From contig NZ_CP090958.1 of NCBI RefSeq assembly GCF_025787225.1, positions 3,830,550-3,894,549 on the forward strand: a stretch of DNA of 64,000 bases, given 5' to 3'. Origin of the DNA: Saxibacter everestensis. GTDB taxonomy: Bacteria; Actinomycetota; Actinomycetes; Actinomycetales; Brevibacteriaceae. Shown here one piece after another: positions 52,650-60,753 of this stretch. The notes beneath the pieces are model-generated. The model made no database searches. It was not told the origin of the DNA and worked only from the letters and a program-made list of their open reading frames with translations. The translations under genes and the position numbers were made by a program. How positions within the stretch are numbered: position 1 is the stretch's first letter; each line of letters begins with the position of its first letter.

Positions 52650-52876
52650 ATGGATCTCTACTCCCGCTCTTTTTCGGCGTTGCCCACGGCGGTTGACGCC
52701 GTCCCGGGCAAGGTCTTCGAGCGGCTGTGTCGGCTGGCAGCCGCGGACGGCGAGCCGCGGTGGCCCAGATTGCACACCACCTCGACCTGATCGGCACCGG
52801 ACGCCGTACACCGACCGACGCGGAGAAGGCCGGGCTGGACGATTTCGCGGCGAAGCTCCCGCTCATCCTCGGCTGA
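52650..52876 (+). pseudogene. Decayed coding remnant, unknown family
   Basis: One frame gives A-V-P-G-K-V-F-E-R-L-C-R-L-A-A-A-D-G-E-P; after a +1 shift a second gives V-A-Q-I-A-H-H-L-D-L-I-G-T-G-R-R and ends at TGA 52874-52876. The two pieces look like one protein broken by a frameshift. I do not recognise it. No ribosome site is seen. Confidence 0.3.
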
Positions 52877-52921
52877 GCGGTCGGGCTCGCTTGCCTAGTT
52901 CGTCACGCACATGGGGGGGAC

Positions 52922-52959
52922 CTGCAGGGTGGGACCCCGAGCGAAGCACCACCCTGCAG
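52922..52959 (-). terminator. Hairpin after the small membrane-protein gene
   Basis: An 11-bp perfect stem (CTGCAGGGTGG with CCACCCTGCAG) has a 16-nt loop; leftward it is followed by a run of C. It lies 15 nt past the stop of the leftward gene and is terminator-like. Confidence 0.5.
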
Positions 52960-52973
52960 CCCAGATGCTCCGG

Positions 52974-53225
52974 TTAACTTGCGACGTTATCGCCGGTGCC
53001 GCACGCCCACTTGGTAACGAGCGACACCAATGCCAGCAAACACACGGCCCCAAACACGGCCAGCCCCAGGATGGTCAATGGGGCCATGCTGCCTACTGAG
53101 TGACTGGCATCTGCAGCAGTGCCCGCGGAGTACATCTGTAACCCGAGGAGCACTGTCGCGGCGCCGCTGATCAGCAACCAGGAGAGGTGAAAGGCGTACG
53201 AGTTTGACGACAACCGGTCAAGCAT
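52974..53225 (-). CDS. Small two-helix membrane protein
   Basis: An 83-residue protein with two hydrophobic helices (about residues 14-34 and 48-70) and a short Ala/Thr/Asp linker between them. No family is recognised. A strong AGGAGGA lies 7-8 nt before the ATG, and a hairpin follows the stop, so it is a real gene. The small size and lack of partners give no clear role. Confidence 0.7.
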   Translation of the reverse strand: MLDRLSSNSYAFHLSWLLISGAATVLLGLQMYSAGTAADASHSVGSMAPLTILGLAVFGAVCLLALVSLVTKWACGTGDNVAS

Positions 53226-53279
53226 GGAATCCTCCTCCTAGGGTTACCCGAAGCTAGCACGGTGCCCGGATAGCTCTCG

Positions 53280-54089
53280 CTACGCGCCACGCATCGATGC
53301 TGCGGCGTCTGCTGCAACCGTGAGAGCGTCGGTTGCCGGCGTCCCAAGTAAGTTGGCAAGGTCGGGGCTGTGGTTGTCGAGGAATCCGTGGCGGATGCCT
53401 GTGGCGATCGAGGCAAGCATCGGCGGTTGGAACGGCTGCAGAGTGTTGTCGGCTAGAAGGCGGCTGCGGTACTCGCTCAGGCTGATGGTGCGGTGCGAAA
53501 CACCGAGCTGGGCAGCGACGTCGTCTGCGCTCATCGGGTCACCGACGAGTTCGTAAGTCCTTCCGGCATGAGAGGCGGGCGTTGCGGCGACGACTGCCGC
53601 GGCAGCAGCGAGATCCGCACGAGCAACCGCAGACAACGCGCCGGTGCCGAACGCTGATGCCAAACCGTCTGGGGTCCAGGAGAGGAGCGCGCCAAATAGC
53701 TCGGCATACAGTCCGTTGCGGAGAATCGTCCACTCAAGCCCACTGGCCTGTATTAGCCGCTCGGTGGCCCGATGAGCGAGAGCGAACCCAACATGGTCCC
53801 CGGCGCCGGTCAGGCTGGTGTAGATGATGTGAATCACTCCGTCGCGAACCGCGGCGTCAACAACCGCTCGGTGACGGGCGATGACCTGGTCGTCCTCGGC
53901 GTACCCGGCCGAAATCAGTACCAAGGTCGAAATGCCCTGGAAGTTCAGACTGGCGTGGTCGTCGAAGTCGAGATGACGGAGACCGCCTTCAGGGGCGCGG
54001 CTACCCCCGACGACTGCTACTCCTCGTGAGTTCAGCTCTTCCAGCGTGAGCGACGCCAGCTGCCCATTTGCCCCGGTCACCATGATCAT
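53280..54089 (-). CDS. NmrA-like NAD(P)-binding reductase
   Basis: A 269-residue protein with an N-terminal Rossmann motif V-T-G-A-N-G-Q-L and S-G-L-E-W-T-I-L-R-N-G-L-Y-A-E near residue 120, which is the NmrA/QOR2-type signature. E-L-V-G-D-P-M-S-A-D-D-V-A is also typical. QOR2-type enzymes reduce quinones or sense redox. AAGGAG precedes the start. The divergent HxlR gene across 48 bp is a usual regulator for this family. Confidence 0.87.
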   Translation of the reverse strand: MIMVTGANGQLASLTLEELNSRGVAVVGGSRAPEGGLRHLDFDDHASLNFQGISTLVLISAGYAEDDQVIARHRAVVDAAVRDGVIHIIYTSLTGAGDHVGFALAHRATERLIQASGLEWTILRNGLYAELFGALLSWTPDGLASAFGTGALSAVARADLAAAAAVVAATPASHAGRTYELVGDPMSADDVAAQLGVSHRTISLSEYRSRLLADNTLQPFQPPMLASIATGIRHGFLDNHSPDLANLLGTPATDALTVAADAAASMRGA

Positions 54090-54137
54090 TTGATCGAGTC
54101 TCCTTTGTGGTTCTCTTCAGTAACTATCATTGAGATC

Positions 54138-54599
54138 ATGGACCAGCTGCAGACCCAGCCACAAGGAGGCAGTTTCGTGTTACCGACGCACGCCGATGTA
54201 ACCGCTGGGGTAGCCGACCTGGACCCGTGCGGACAGCCGGGCCACCCTGACTGCGGGATCCGCGACGTTCTCGACCGGGTCGGAGACAAGTGGTCGGTCC
54301 TGGTCATCGTCGAACTTTCAAATGGTGCGCGCCGGTTCCGGGAACTCCAACGCGCCATCGACGGGATATCCCAACGAATGCTGACCCTGACGGTCCGACG
54401 ACTCGAACGGGACGGACTGGTGATTCGGACCGTCTATCCGACCGTGCCGGCCCAGGTCGACTACCGACTTACCGAGACCGGGGCAAGCCTCACCCATCTC
54501 GTTAAGGCGCTGGCCGACTGGTCCCTCGTACACCGTGACGCCATCGCCGAGGCTCGTCACGCCTACGACACCGAGCATCCCGACAACGAGATCCGATGA
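54138..54599 (+). CDS. HxlR-family regulator
   Basis: A 153-residue winged-helix regulator. D-P-C-G-Q-P-G-H-P-D-C-G-I-R-D-V-L-D-R-V-G-D-K-W-S-V-L has the family's Cys and W-S-V-L; R-F-R-E-L-Q-R-A-I-D-G-I-S-Q-R-M-L is the recognition part. TATCAT ends 7 nt before the ATG at 54138, which fits leaderless transcription. It faces the NmrA-like reductase, its likely target, and its stop overlaps an exported-protein gene (ATGA). Confidence 0.88.
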   Translation: MDQLQTQPQGGSFVLPTHADVTAGVADLDPCGQPGHPDCGIRDVLDRVGDKWSVLVIVELSNGARRFRELQRAIDGISQRMLTLTVRRLERDGLVIRTVYPTVPAQVDYRLTETGASLTHLVKALADWSLVHRDAIAEARHAYDTEHPDNEIR

Positions 54600-55225
54600 T
54601 CAAGGGCACTCAGATGACCCTGGTTGTCGCGGCGGCTTGTCTGGCACTGACGATGTCAGGCACGCAAGCAATGGACTCGGCGATCGGGAAGTCGTCCGGG
54701 CAGGAGACGCATGAATCAGAGTTGTCCCCAGAGCAAGAGTCAGCCGCAGAGAAAGCGGTAGCTGAATTCTTCGAGGCACAGAATGACTTTTGGACCGCCG
54801 ACTACGACCTGCCCAAGACGCGGGCAAGGTCCACGTCTGTCTCACCAGCACCGGCACCGCCGGGCACCGAAGGACTGGACGACATCAAAAACTCATTCGC
54901 TGAAGAAGGGTTGCAGATACTGTCGGCCGCAACGACGACCAAATCAAATTTCTTTACTAATAGATCCGGTCAATGCGTGGTTGTCTCGGACGTCACAACA
55001 ACCTGGCAAACCAAGGATGAAAGTTCCGGACTCCTGGAAGAATCCTCAGCGACAGAGACTCACGAGTCAGCTATCAGCCTTACCGGGGGAAGCGCTGAAT
55101 CTCCCAAGGCAACTGTTATTTCCGATGAAGTAATCGATCCTGTCGGGGGCTTAGAAGACCCGGCCGAACAGGAAGAGTTGCCAGCTGATGAAGCACCATC
55201 TGATGATGACCGCAGAGGTAATTGA
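54596..55225 (+). CDS. Exported acidic protein of unknown function
   Basis: A 209-residue protein with a probable type I signal peptide (cleavage near M-S-G-T-Q-A, about residue 25). No lipobox Cys is present. The chain is very rich in Glu, Ser and Thr, with one Cys (Q-C-V-V-V), W-T-A-D-Y-D-L and a C-terminal Asp/Glu-rich tail. I do not recognise a family. Start overlaps the HxlR stop, so a cytosolic regulator and a secreted protein are translated together, which is unusual. The DNA is less GC-rich than its neighbours. Confidence 0.7.
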   Translation: MIKGTQMTLVVAAACLALTMSGTQAMDSAIGKSSGQETHESELSPEQESAAEKAVAEFFEAQNDFWTADYDLPKTRARSTSVSPAPAPPGTEGLDDIKNSFAEEGLQILSAATTTKSNFFTNRSGQCVVVSDVTTTWQTKDESSGLLEESSATETHESAISLTGGSAESPKATVISDEVIDPVGGLEDPAEQEELPADEAPSDDDRRGN

Positions 55226-55303
55226 CCCCTGTACAAGCTCAGTTCAAGCCGGGGCGGCCCGGAATGGAGATGGTGGCCGGCGGGACGAGATGCCAGGCAC
55301 ACG

Positions 55304-56059
55304 TCATCGGGAGGCGCGGGGCAGCGTGACCGCGGCGAGTGACAGGGCGACGACGGCGCAGCCGGCGACAATGCCGAGGTCGCGCCACATGGTGCCGGTC
55401 GGGTCGGCATGCCGACTTATTTCGCTCAACGCCTCCACCGAGTACGTCATCGGCAGGGCGTTCGCTATAGCCTCCAGCCAGTCGGCCATCTGATCGCGAG
55501 CGACCAATAAACCGCAGAGCAGGAACTGCGGCACAACGACGACCGGCATGAACTGAACGGCCTGGAATTCGGTGTGCGCGAATGCCGAACAGAGTAGGCC
55601 GAGCGACACACCGAGGACCGCGTTCACAACGGCGACCAGCACCACCAGCCACGGGCTTCCCTCCGTCGTCATGCCCAGCAGCCAATATGCGACGCCGCAG
55701 GTGAACGCTGCCTGCAGCACTGCCATCAGCGAGAATGCCAGCCCGTAGCCGAACAGCAGGTCGCCCTTGCCGAGCGGGGAGGCCAATAGTCGTTCCAGCG
55801 TGCCCGAGGTGCGCTCCCGGAGCATGGTGATCGAGGTGATCAGGAACATCACCACGAAGGGGAAGATACCGAGCAGGATCGGGCCGACCCGATCGAAAGT
55901 CGCCGGCTGGCCGGGCTGAAGCGTTTCGTTGTCGTAAAGGAAGCGGACGACGACCAGGAGGAATGACGGAACCACGACGATCATCGCTATGCTCCGGGGA
56001 TCGTTGCGCAGCTGGGTCAGCACCCGGCGTGCCACGGCCAGCAGAATCCGGACGTGCAT
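55304..56059 (-). CDS. ABC-2 type transporter permease
   Basis: A 251-residue six-helix membrane protein. R-T-S-G-T-L-E-R-L-L-A-S-P-L is the ABC-2 (DrrB/YhgE type) signature, and P-M-T-Y-S-V-E-A-L lies near the end. It would export a lipid, polymer or drug. The ATG overlaps the stop of the ATPase gene (TGATG). Substrate not readable. Confidence 0.88.
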   Translation of the reverse strand: MHVRILLAVARRVLTQLRNDPRSIAMIVVVPSFLLVVVRFLYDNETLQPGQPATFDRVGPILLGIFPFVVMFLITSITMLRERTSGTLERLLASPLGKGDLLFGYGLAFSLMAVLQAAFTCGVAYWLLGMTTEGSPWLVVLVAVVNAVLGVSLGLLCSAFAHTEFQAVQFMPVVVVPQFLLCGLLVARDQMADWLEAIANALPMTYSVEALSEISRHADPTGTMWRDLGIVAGCAVVALSLAAVTLPRASR

Positions 56060-56793
56060 CAGCGGGCCTCCCTCTGGTCAGATCTACCGCTACCGGAAAC
56101 CAACCGGAGGAATGCCTCGTCCATGTCGACAGTTCCGGTTCGGTCGGCCAGCTCCTCGGGACTCAGATTTGCCAACAGGGCGCCGTCGCGCAGCAGCAGC
56201 AGCGATTGGCAACGTTTGGCCTCGTCCATGACGTGGGAGGAGACCAGCAGTGCCATTCCGTCAGCCGCCAGCCGCTCGAATTCGTTCCAGAGCTCGAGTC
56301 GCAGCAGCGGATCGAGGCCAACGGTCGGCTCATCGAGAATCAGCACCTCCGGCTGTGCGACCAGCGCGCAGGCAAGCGAGACTCTGCTGCGTTGTCCTTC
56401 GGATAGCAGCGAGGTGCGCCGTGCCGCGTAATCCTGCAGTCCGACGGTGTTCAGCACATCGTCAACCGCCGACTTTCCGCATCCATAGATGGCGGCAAAG
56501 AACTCAACGTTCGAGCGGATGCTTAGGTCGCCGTACACGCTGGGAGCTTGCGATACATAGCCGACCCGATGCCGCAGTGGTGGACTGCCGGCGCTCTGCC
56601 CTAACACCAGGATGCGACCGGAACGAATCTTCTGCACCCCGATCACCGCACGCATCAGGGTTGTCTTGCCGCTGCCGGAGGGACCCAGTAGGCCGGTGAT
56701 ACTGCCGGCTGTGATCTCTGCGGTGACACCGGCCAGCACCGTCTTGTTGCCTCGGGTGACGACGAGGTCCAGAAGTTCGATTGCCGCGGTCAT
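56059..56793 (-). CDS. ABC transporter ATP-binding protein (ABC-2 exporter)
   Basis: A 244-residue ATPase. Walker A G-P-S-G-S-G-K-T-T, signature L-S-E-G-Q-R-S-R-V (a variant of L-S-G-G-Q), Walker B L-I-L-D-E-P-T-V-G-L-D-P and H-loop S-S-H-V. It partners the permease downstream. Proteins of this type drive daunorubicin-like or lipid export. No antibiotic biosynthesis genes are near. Confidence 0.9.
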   Translation of the reverse strand: MTAAIELLDLVVTRGNKTVLAGVTAEITAGSITGLLGPSGSGKTTLMRAVIGVQKIRSGRILVLGQSAGSPPLRHRVGYVSQAPSVYGDLSIRSNVEFFAAIYGCGKSAVDDVLNTVGLQDYAARRTSLLSEGQRSRVSLACALVAQPEVLILDEPTVGLDPLLRLELWNEFERLAADGMALLVSSHVMDEAKRCQSLLLLRDGALLANLSPEELADRTGTVDMDEAFLRLVSGSGRSDQREAR

Positions 56794-56898
56794 TGCTGCC
56801 CCAGGCTTTTCGTCAGCTCGATAATTCGACCGATTACTGATCAGGATAGACCGCGATCGCAGCCTTGGGGCCGGCGGCGGCGGCAGTCTTTTGAGCGT

Positions 56899-57720
56899 TC
56901 AGCCAGCCGTGCTGCCCCGGGAAGCGACCGTCGCATGCAATTCGCGAAGCCGCTCGAGGCTGTTCCGCAGCGCGGATTGGTAAATCCAGAGGTCTGCGCT
57001 GTGCGCTATCACCCGGTAGCCGAGACCGAGTGCCGTCTCGGCCATCCGGGTGGACGTGGTCAGGATGCCGAGGCCCTTGCCCTGGCCGAGCGCTGCATGG
57101 GCCACGGTGGTCAGCGCCTGGATGAATCTCTCGTCGTCGAACTGGCCGGGAATACCCAGACTGATGCTGAGATCCAGCGGGCCGACGAAAAGCACGTCGA
57201 CGCCGTCAACCGCGGCGATTCCGGCGGCGTTGTGCACGCCCTGCTCGGATTCAATCTGGGCGATCAACAAACCGTCACGGTTCGCGGTCGAGATCTTGTC
57301 GTCGATGGCGCCCGCGATGTAGTCGTCATGCGCAATGCCGAACGCGGCCCCACGGGTACCTACTGGCGGATACTTGGCTGCCGACGCCAGCCGGGTTGCC
57401 TGCTCGGGGGTATTGACGAACGGCACCATCACGCCCTGCGCGCCGATGTCGAGTGCCCGGCTGATGAAACTCGGGTCGTGCCCCGGTACCCGGACCCAGC
57501 TTGCCAGCCCGGTATGCCGGGTTGTTGCGAGCAGGCCGGCAAGCGTCTCCCAGCTCCAGCCGGTGTGCTCGCCGTCGTAAAGCACGAAGTCCGCGCCGGC
57601 CCCATCGGTGAGCCGGCCGATGCCGTTGGTGGCGAACTCCATCACAAATGTGCCAAGGATGGGCTCGCCGGCCGCCAGCTTTTCGCGCACGGAGCGCCGT
57701 GCCTGTGGAGGTTCCGACAT
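56899..57720 (-). CDS. HpcH/HpaI-type aldolase
   Basis: A 273-residue TIM-barrel class II aldolase. G-T-F-V-M-E-F-A-T, D-F-V-L-Y-D-G-E-H, the G-A-Q-G-V-M-V-P-F-V-N-T metal/pyruvate segment, I-A-Q-I-E-S and V-D-V-L-F-V-G-P-L-D-L are the expected motifs, including Glu and Asp metal ligands. It would cleave a 4-hydroxy-2-oxo acid to pyruvate or glyoxylate products. No homoprotocatechuate genes are adjacent, so the pathway is open. AAAGG precedes the ATG. Confidence 0.88.
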   Translation of the reverse strand: MSEPPQARRSVREKLAAGEPILGTFVMEFATNGIGRLTDGAGADFVLYDGEHTGWSWETLAGLLATTRHTGLASWVRVPGHDPSFISRALDIGAQGVMVPFVNTPEQATRLASAAKYPPVGTRGAAFGIAHDDYIAGAIDDKISTANRDGLLIAQIESEQGVHNAAGIAAVDGVDVLFVGPLDLSISLGIPGQFDDERFIQALTTVAHAALGQGKGLGILTTSTRMAETALGLGYRVIAHSADLWIYQSALRNSLERLRELHATVASRGSTAG

Positions 57721-57748
57721 AACGGGCCTTTCGACGTCTAGTTGTATT

Positions 57749-57800
57749 TGGGCAGGCTAACTACCAGCGGCGCGCTTCTTGAAACTGGCGAACAGCACGT
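57749..57800 (-). pseudogene. Remnant of a corA 3' end
   Basis: About 50 bp are similar (roughly three quarters identical) to the end of corA at 59521-59572, covering the region that encodes F-K-K-R and the stop. In the leftward frame it reads N-V-L-F-A-S-F-K-K-R-A-A-G-S then stop. The two-gene membrane cassette lies between this and the intact corA. Confidence 0.5.
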
Positions 57801-57927
57801 TCATGCTACGTGGCGTCGGTCATGAAGGGGAGCCGGGTGCGCCCCGTCTCCGGCGTGCGCTGGCCTCATGACGGTACCGCCGGAGGAGTCAGTGATGTGC
57901 CCTGCTCACCTCATCGGCGGATCGAGG

Positions 57928-58656
57928 TTAAAGCCGGTTCCCCTCGATATCCGACGCCGACTCCTCGGTCCGGCCACGCAGGATCCAGGCCAGCACCACG
58001 GTGATGACGACGACGATGAAGGTGCCCGCGGGGCTCAGGACGGGCAGCACCAGCAGCAGGCCGAAGGTGACGAACACCGCGGCCGCGACGGCGATGATGG
58101 TGATTCGCGGCTTCCGCAGCGACATCGAGATCTGCACCATCACCGCGCCGAGAATTGCCGGAAGGATGTAGAGCTTGGCGACGTCCACGATCGGTGTGGG
58201 AACCACGCTCACGATCCAGGTGCCGAGGATCCCGACAAACAGCAGGAGCGAGGTGATGTGTACGACGACGGCTCCGCAGATCGCCATCGTGGCCGCCAGT
58301 TCCCCTTTGCGGGTTCCTGGCATGACGTTGACCCTGGGATGACTTTGCGCGCCGATCGCAGCCGGAAGCAGCTTGTTGGAGATGTTGCCGATCAGGAATG
58401 CCTGGTACATGCCCGCCTGTCCGAGTACGGGGTAGTAGGTGATCGGCTCGACGAACCAGAACACGCCGTAGGCGCTGGCGACTGCGAGGAATGCCACCAG
58501 CAGCTCGCCGGTCGAAATGTTCAGACCGCCGAACAGCGCCAGATAGAGCGGACCGCCCACGGTCAGGACCAGGACGATGATCATGGTCAGCCTGCCCCAG
58601 CGGGCGGTGGTTCGGTCGAAGGCGGCCAGGCCGGGCGCCTCGGTAAGGTTGCTCAT
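57928..58656 (-). CDS. Integral membrane protein, partner of the DUF5058-like protein
   Basis: A 242-residue protein with about seven helices. Distinctive segments are G-Q-A-G-M-Y-Q-A-F-L-I-G-N-I-S-N-K-L-L-P-A and K-G-E-L-A-A-T-M-A-I-C-G-A-V-V-V-H-I. I do not recognise a characterised family. It starts 15 nt after the DUF5058-like gene, so the two are an operon. GGGGGA precedes the ATG. A two-subunit transporter is an inference. Confidence 0.75.
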   Translation of the reverse strand: MSNLTEAPGLAAFDRTTARWGRLTMIIVLVLTVGGPLYLALFGGLNISTGELLVAFLAVASAYGVFWFVEPITYYPVLGQAGMYQAFLIGNISNKLLPAAIGAQSHPRVNVMPGTRKGELAATMAICGAVVVHITSLLLFVGILGTWIVSVVPTPIVDVAKLYILPAILGAVMVQISMSLRKPRITIIAVAAAVFVTFGLLLVLPVLSPAGTFIVVVITVVLAWILRGRTEESASDIEGNRL

Positions 58657-58671
58657 GTCAGTCCCCCTGAC

Positions 58672-59421
58672 CTAGGCGCCGAGTCCGGCCGCGTGGGCGA
58701 AGTATGCGACGACGAGCCCGATCACGATGGAGAATCCCAGCGCCCATTCGTTCAGCCAGGGCTGGCCGAGCTTCTTTGCAACGAACAGCAGGATTGACAT
58801 TGCGATGGCCGAGGCGATCACAGTGATGATGTGAACCGGCGTCTTCGCCAGCTCTCCGACCGTGAGGCTCGCGAAAGCGGCGAGGAGCGCTGCGGCGGGA
58901 ACGATCGCCATCACCTGCGGATTGACCCGGCGAAGCTTGGAATCACCACGCTTGAGTAGCGGGGTGAGGATCAGAGTCGCAAGCATCCACATGGCACCGG
59001 AGAGGCCCATCGCGAAGAAGGCGATGACGAAGACTTTACTGGTGTAGCCCTCGCCGCCGAGTTCGGCGCCCTGAGTGCCGGCGGCGAGAGTGGCCGAGGC
59101 AACTTCGGTTGCCGCCGAGCCGATCACGCCGATCCGTACCAGGACTGGCGGTGTGCCGAACAGAGGCAGCAGGGCGACCGCGACCAGGACGATAGACAGC
59201 GACGGCCCGATCGCTGCGACGGCGCCCGACCGGAACGAGGTTCGCATTTGTTCTGGTGTCATGCCGGCGTCCGGTGCCGCCTTCTTAGCTGCCCGGAGGT
59301 AGATCACCGACTGGCCGGCGATCACAGCGAAGACAGCAAGTGCGATGAACCAGAGAAATGGGGTATTGGCTATCGCCGACACGTCGGCGGAGCCTTGCTG
59401 AGCCGATAGCGATGTCATCAT
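58672..59421 (-). CDS. DUF5058-like integral membrane protein
   Basis: A 249-residue protein with about seven helices. I-G-P-S-L-S-I-V-L-V-A-V-A-L-L-P-L-F-G-T-P and I-G-V-I-G-S-A-A-T-E-V recall DUF5058 proteins, whose function is unknown. Asp/Ser/Glu residues within helices (S-A-A-T-E) could bind a cation or solute. First gene of the pair; GGAG is just upstream of two adjacent ATGs. Its divergent side faces corA in the same direction. Confidence 0.72.
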   Translation of the reverse strand: MMTSLSAQQGSADVSAIANTPFLWFIALAVFAVIAGQSVIYLRAAKKAAPDAGMTPEQMRTSFRSGAVAAIGPSLSIVLVAVALLPLFGTPPVLVRIGVIGSAATEVASATLAAGTQGAELGGEGYTSKVFVIAFFAMGLSGAMWMLATLILTPLLKRGDSKLRRVNPQVMAIVPAAALLAAFASLTVGELAKTPVHIITVIASAIAMSILLFVAKKLGQPWLNEWALGFSIVIGLVVAYFAHAAGLGA

Positions 59422-59528
59422 TGACTCCGGTCGCGCGCTCGGGATCCGTTCCGAGTGAAGCTAACACACACTCCGCTCGGTGCACCAGAGCCGTGACGAA
59501 ATTGCCGCCTACCGAATGGCCGGCAGCC

Positions 59529-60572
59529 TTACAACCAGCGGCGTTTTTTGAAACCGGCGTACAACAGCGCGCTACCGGTGATCATCAATCCGAGGGCCGC
59601 CGGGTAGCCCCACGGAAAGTCCAGCTCGGGCATGTGGGTGAAATTCATTCCGTAGATCGAGCCGACCAGCGATGGCGCGAACAGGATCGCTGCCCAGGCC
59701 GATATCTTCTTCATCTGCTCGTTCTGGTCCAGGCTCACCTCGTTCTGTCGTTGCCCGACCAGGGTCGCGTTCACTGTGAGCACGTCGGCCAGCAGATGGC
59801 GCAGACTGTCGATCCGCTCATTGACATGAGTCACATGGTCGTCGACGTCGCGCAGGTATCGCTGCAGTTCCTGATCGACCTGGTATTTCCGGAAGCCGGA
59901 GGACAGGTTGTCGAGCGTCGCACTCAACGGATTGGTGGCGCGTTGAAACTGGATCGCCTCACGGGAAAGCTCATAGATCCGCCGGGACACCGCAGGGTCC
60001 CCGTCGAAAACCTGAGTTTCGATTTCATCGACGTCGTTCTCCAGCCCGGCGATGACTGGCATATAGCCGTCGACCACGGCATCGAGGATGGCATACAGCA
60101 CGGCCTCGGTGCCCAACGCCAGCAGCTTGGGATCCTGGTCTTCCATCCGGTGGCGCACGGTGGAAAGGTCCGGCGACGTACTGTGCCTGACAGTGATGAC
60201 GAAGTTTCGGCCGACGAAGATGTGCAGCTCGCCGAACTCGACGGTTTCGGCATCGTCCAGATAGGTAGCGGCGCGAAGTACCAGGAACAGGGTGTCGCCG
60301 TAGCGCTCGATCTTCGGCCGCTGATGGGCGGCGACCGCGTCTTCGATGGCGAGCTGATGCAGGTCGAACTCCGCCGCGAGCGAGTTCAGCTCTGCGTGCG
60401 TCGGACGAAAGAGACCGATCCAGGCGAGTGCCCCTGGGCGGTCGTTGAGTTCGCGATACGTTTCGGCGAGGGAAACCGGCGAGCTCACCCGTTTCCCGTC
60501 GACGTAAATCGCGTTGTCGACGATGCTGCTTCCCTTGGACACGCGCCGGTTCGGGAACTCAGGCTCACTCAT
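59529..60572 (-). CDS. corA: CorA-type magnesium/cobalt transporter
   Basis: A 347-residue protein. Large cytosolic alpha/beta domain, then two helices at the end with the selectivity motif Y-G-M-N-F before the loop M-P-E-L-D. The C-terminus is F-K-K-R-R-W-L. It forms a pentameric Mg2+ (Co2+) channel. The ATG at 60572 is chosen because GGAG lies 5 nt upstream; the frame extends beyond it but is divergent-promoter DNA. It faces the amidase gene across 181 bp. Confidence 0.92.
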   Translation of the reverse strand: MSEPEFPNRRVSKGSSIVDNAIYVDGKRVSSPVSLAETYRELNDRPGALAWIGLFRPTHAELNSLAAEFDLHQLAIEDAVAAHQRPKIERYGDTLFLVLRAATYLDDAETVEFGELHIFVGRNFVITVRHSTSPDLSTVRHRMEDQDPKLLALGTEAVLYAILDAVVDGYMPVIAGLENDVDEIETQVFDGDPAVSRRIYELSREAIQFQRATNPLSATLDNLSSGFRKYQVDQELQRYLRDVDDHVTHVNERIDSLRHLLADVLTVNATLVGQRQNEVSLDQNEQMKKISAWAAILFAPSLVGSIYGMNFTHMPELDFPWGYPAALGLMITGSALLYAGFKKRRWL

Positions 60573-60753
60573 AGCTACTCCGATGCCTTTGCGAGGGTTT
60601 TGCCGCCCTGAGATTACCACCGGGATGGGACCGGCCGGGTCCAAGCAGCTTGCGCCAGATTCGGGGAGGCGGATTTGTCGTGTTCAGCTCCTGCCAGCCG
60701 ATCTGATTCGGGGCATAATCGGTGGGAAGGCACGCAACTCGAGGATGAGAACT

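Noticed and set aside
59358-60611. 417-codon frame antisense to corA
   Set aside because: The corA protein on the other strand has all family motifs; the antisense frame shows none.
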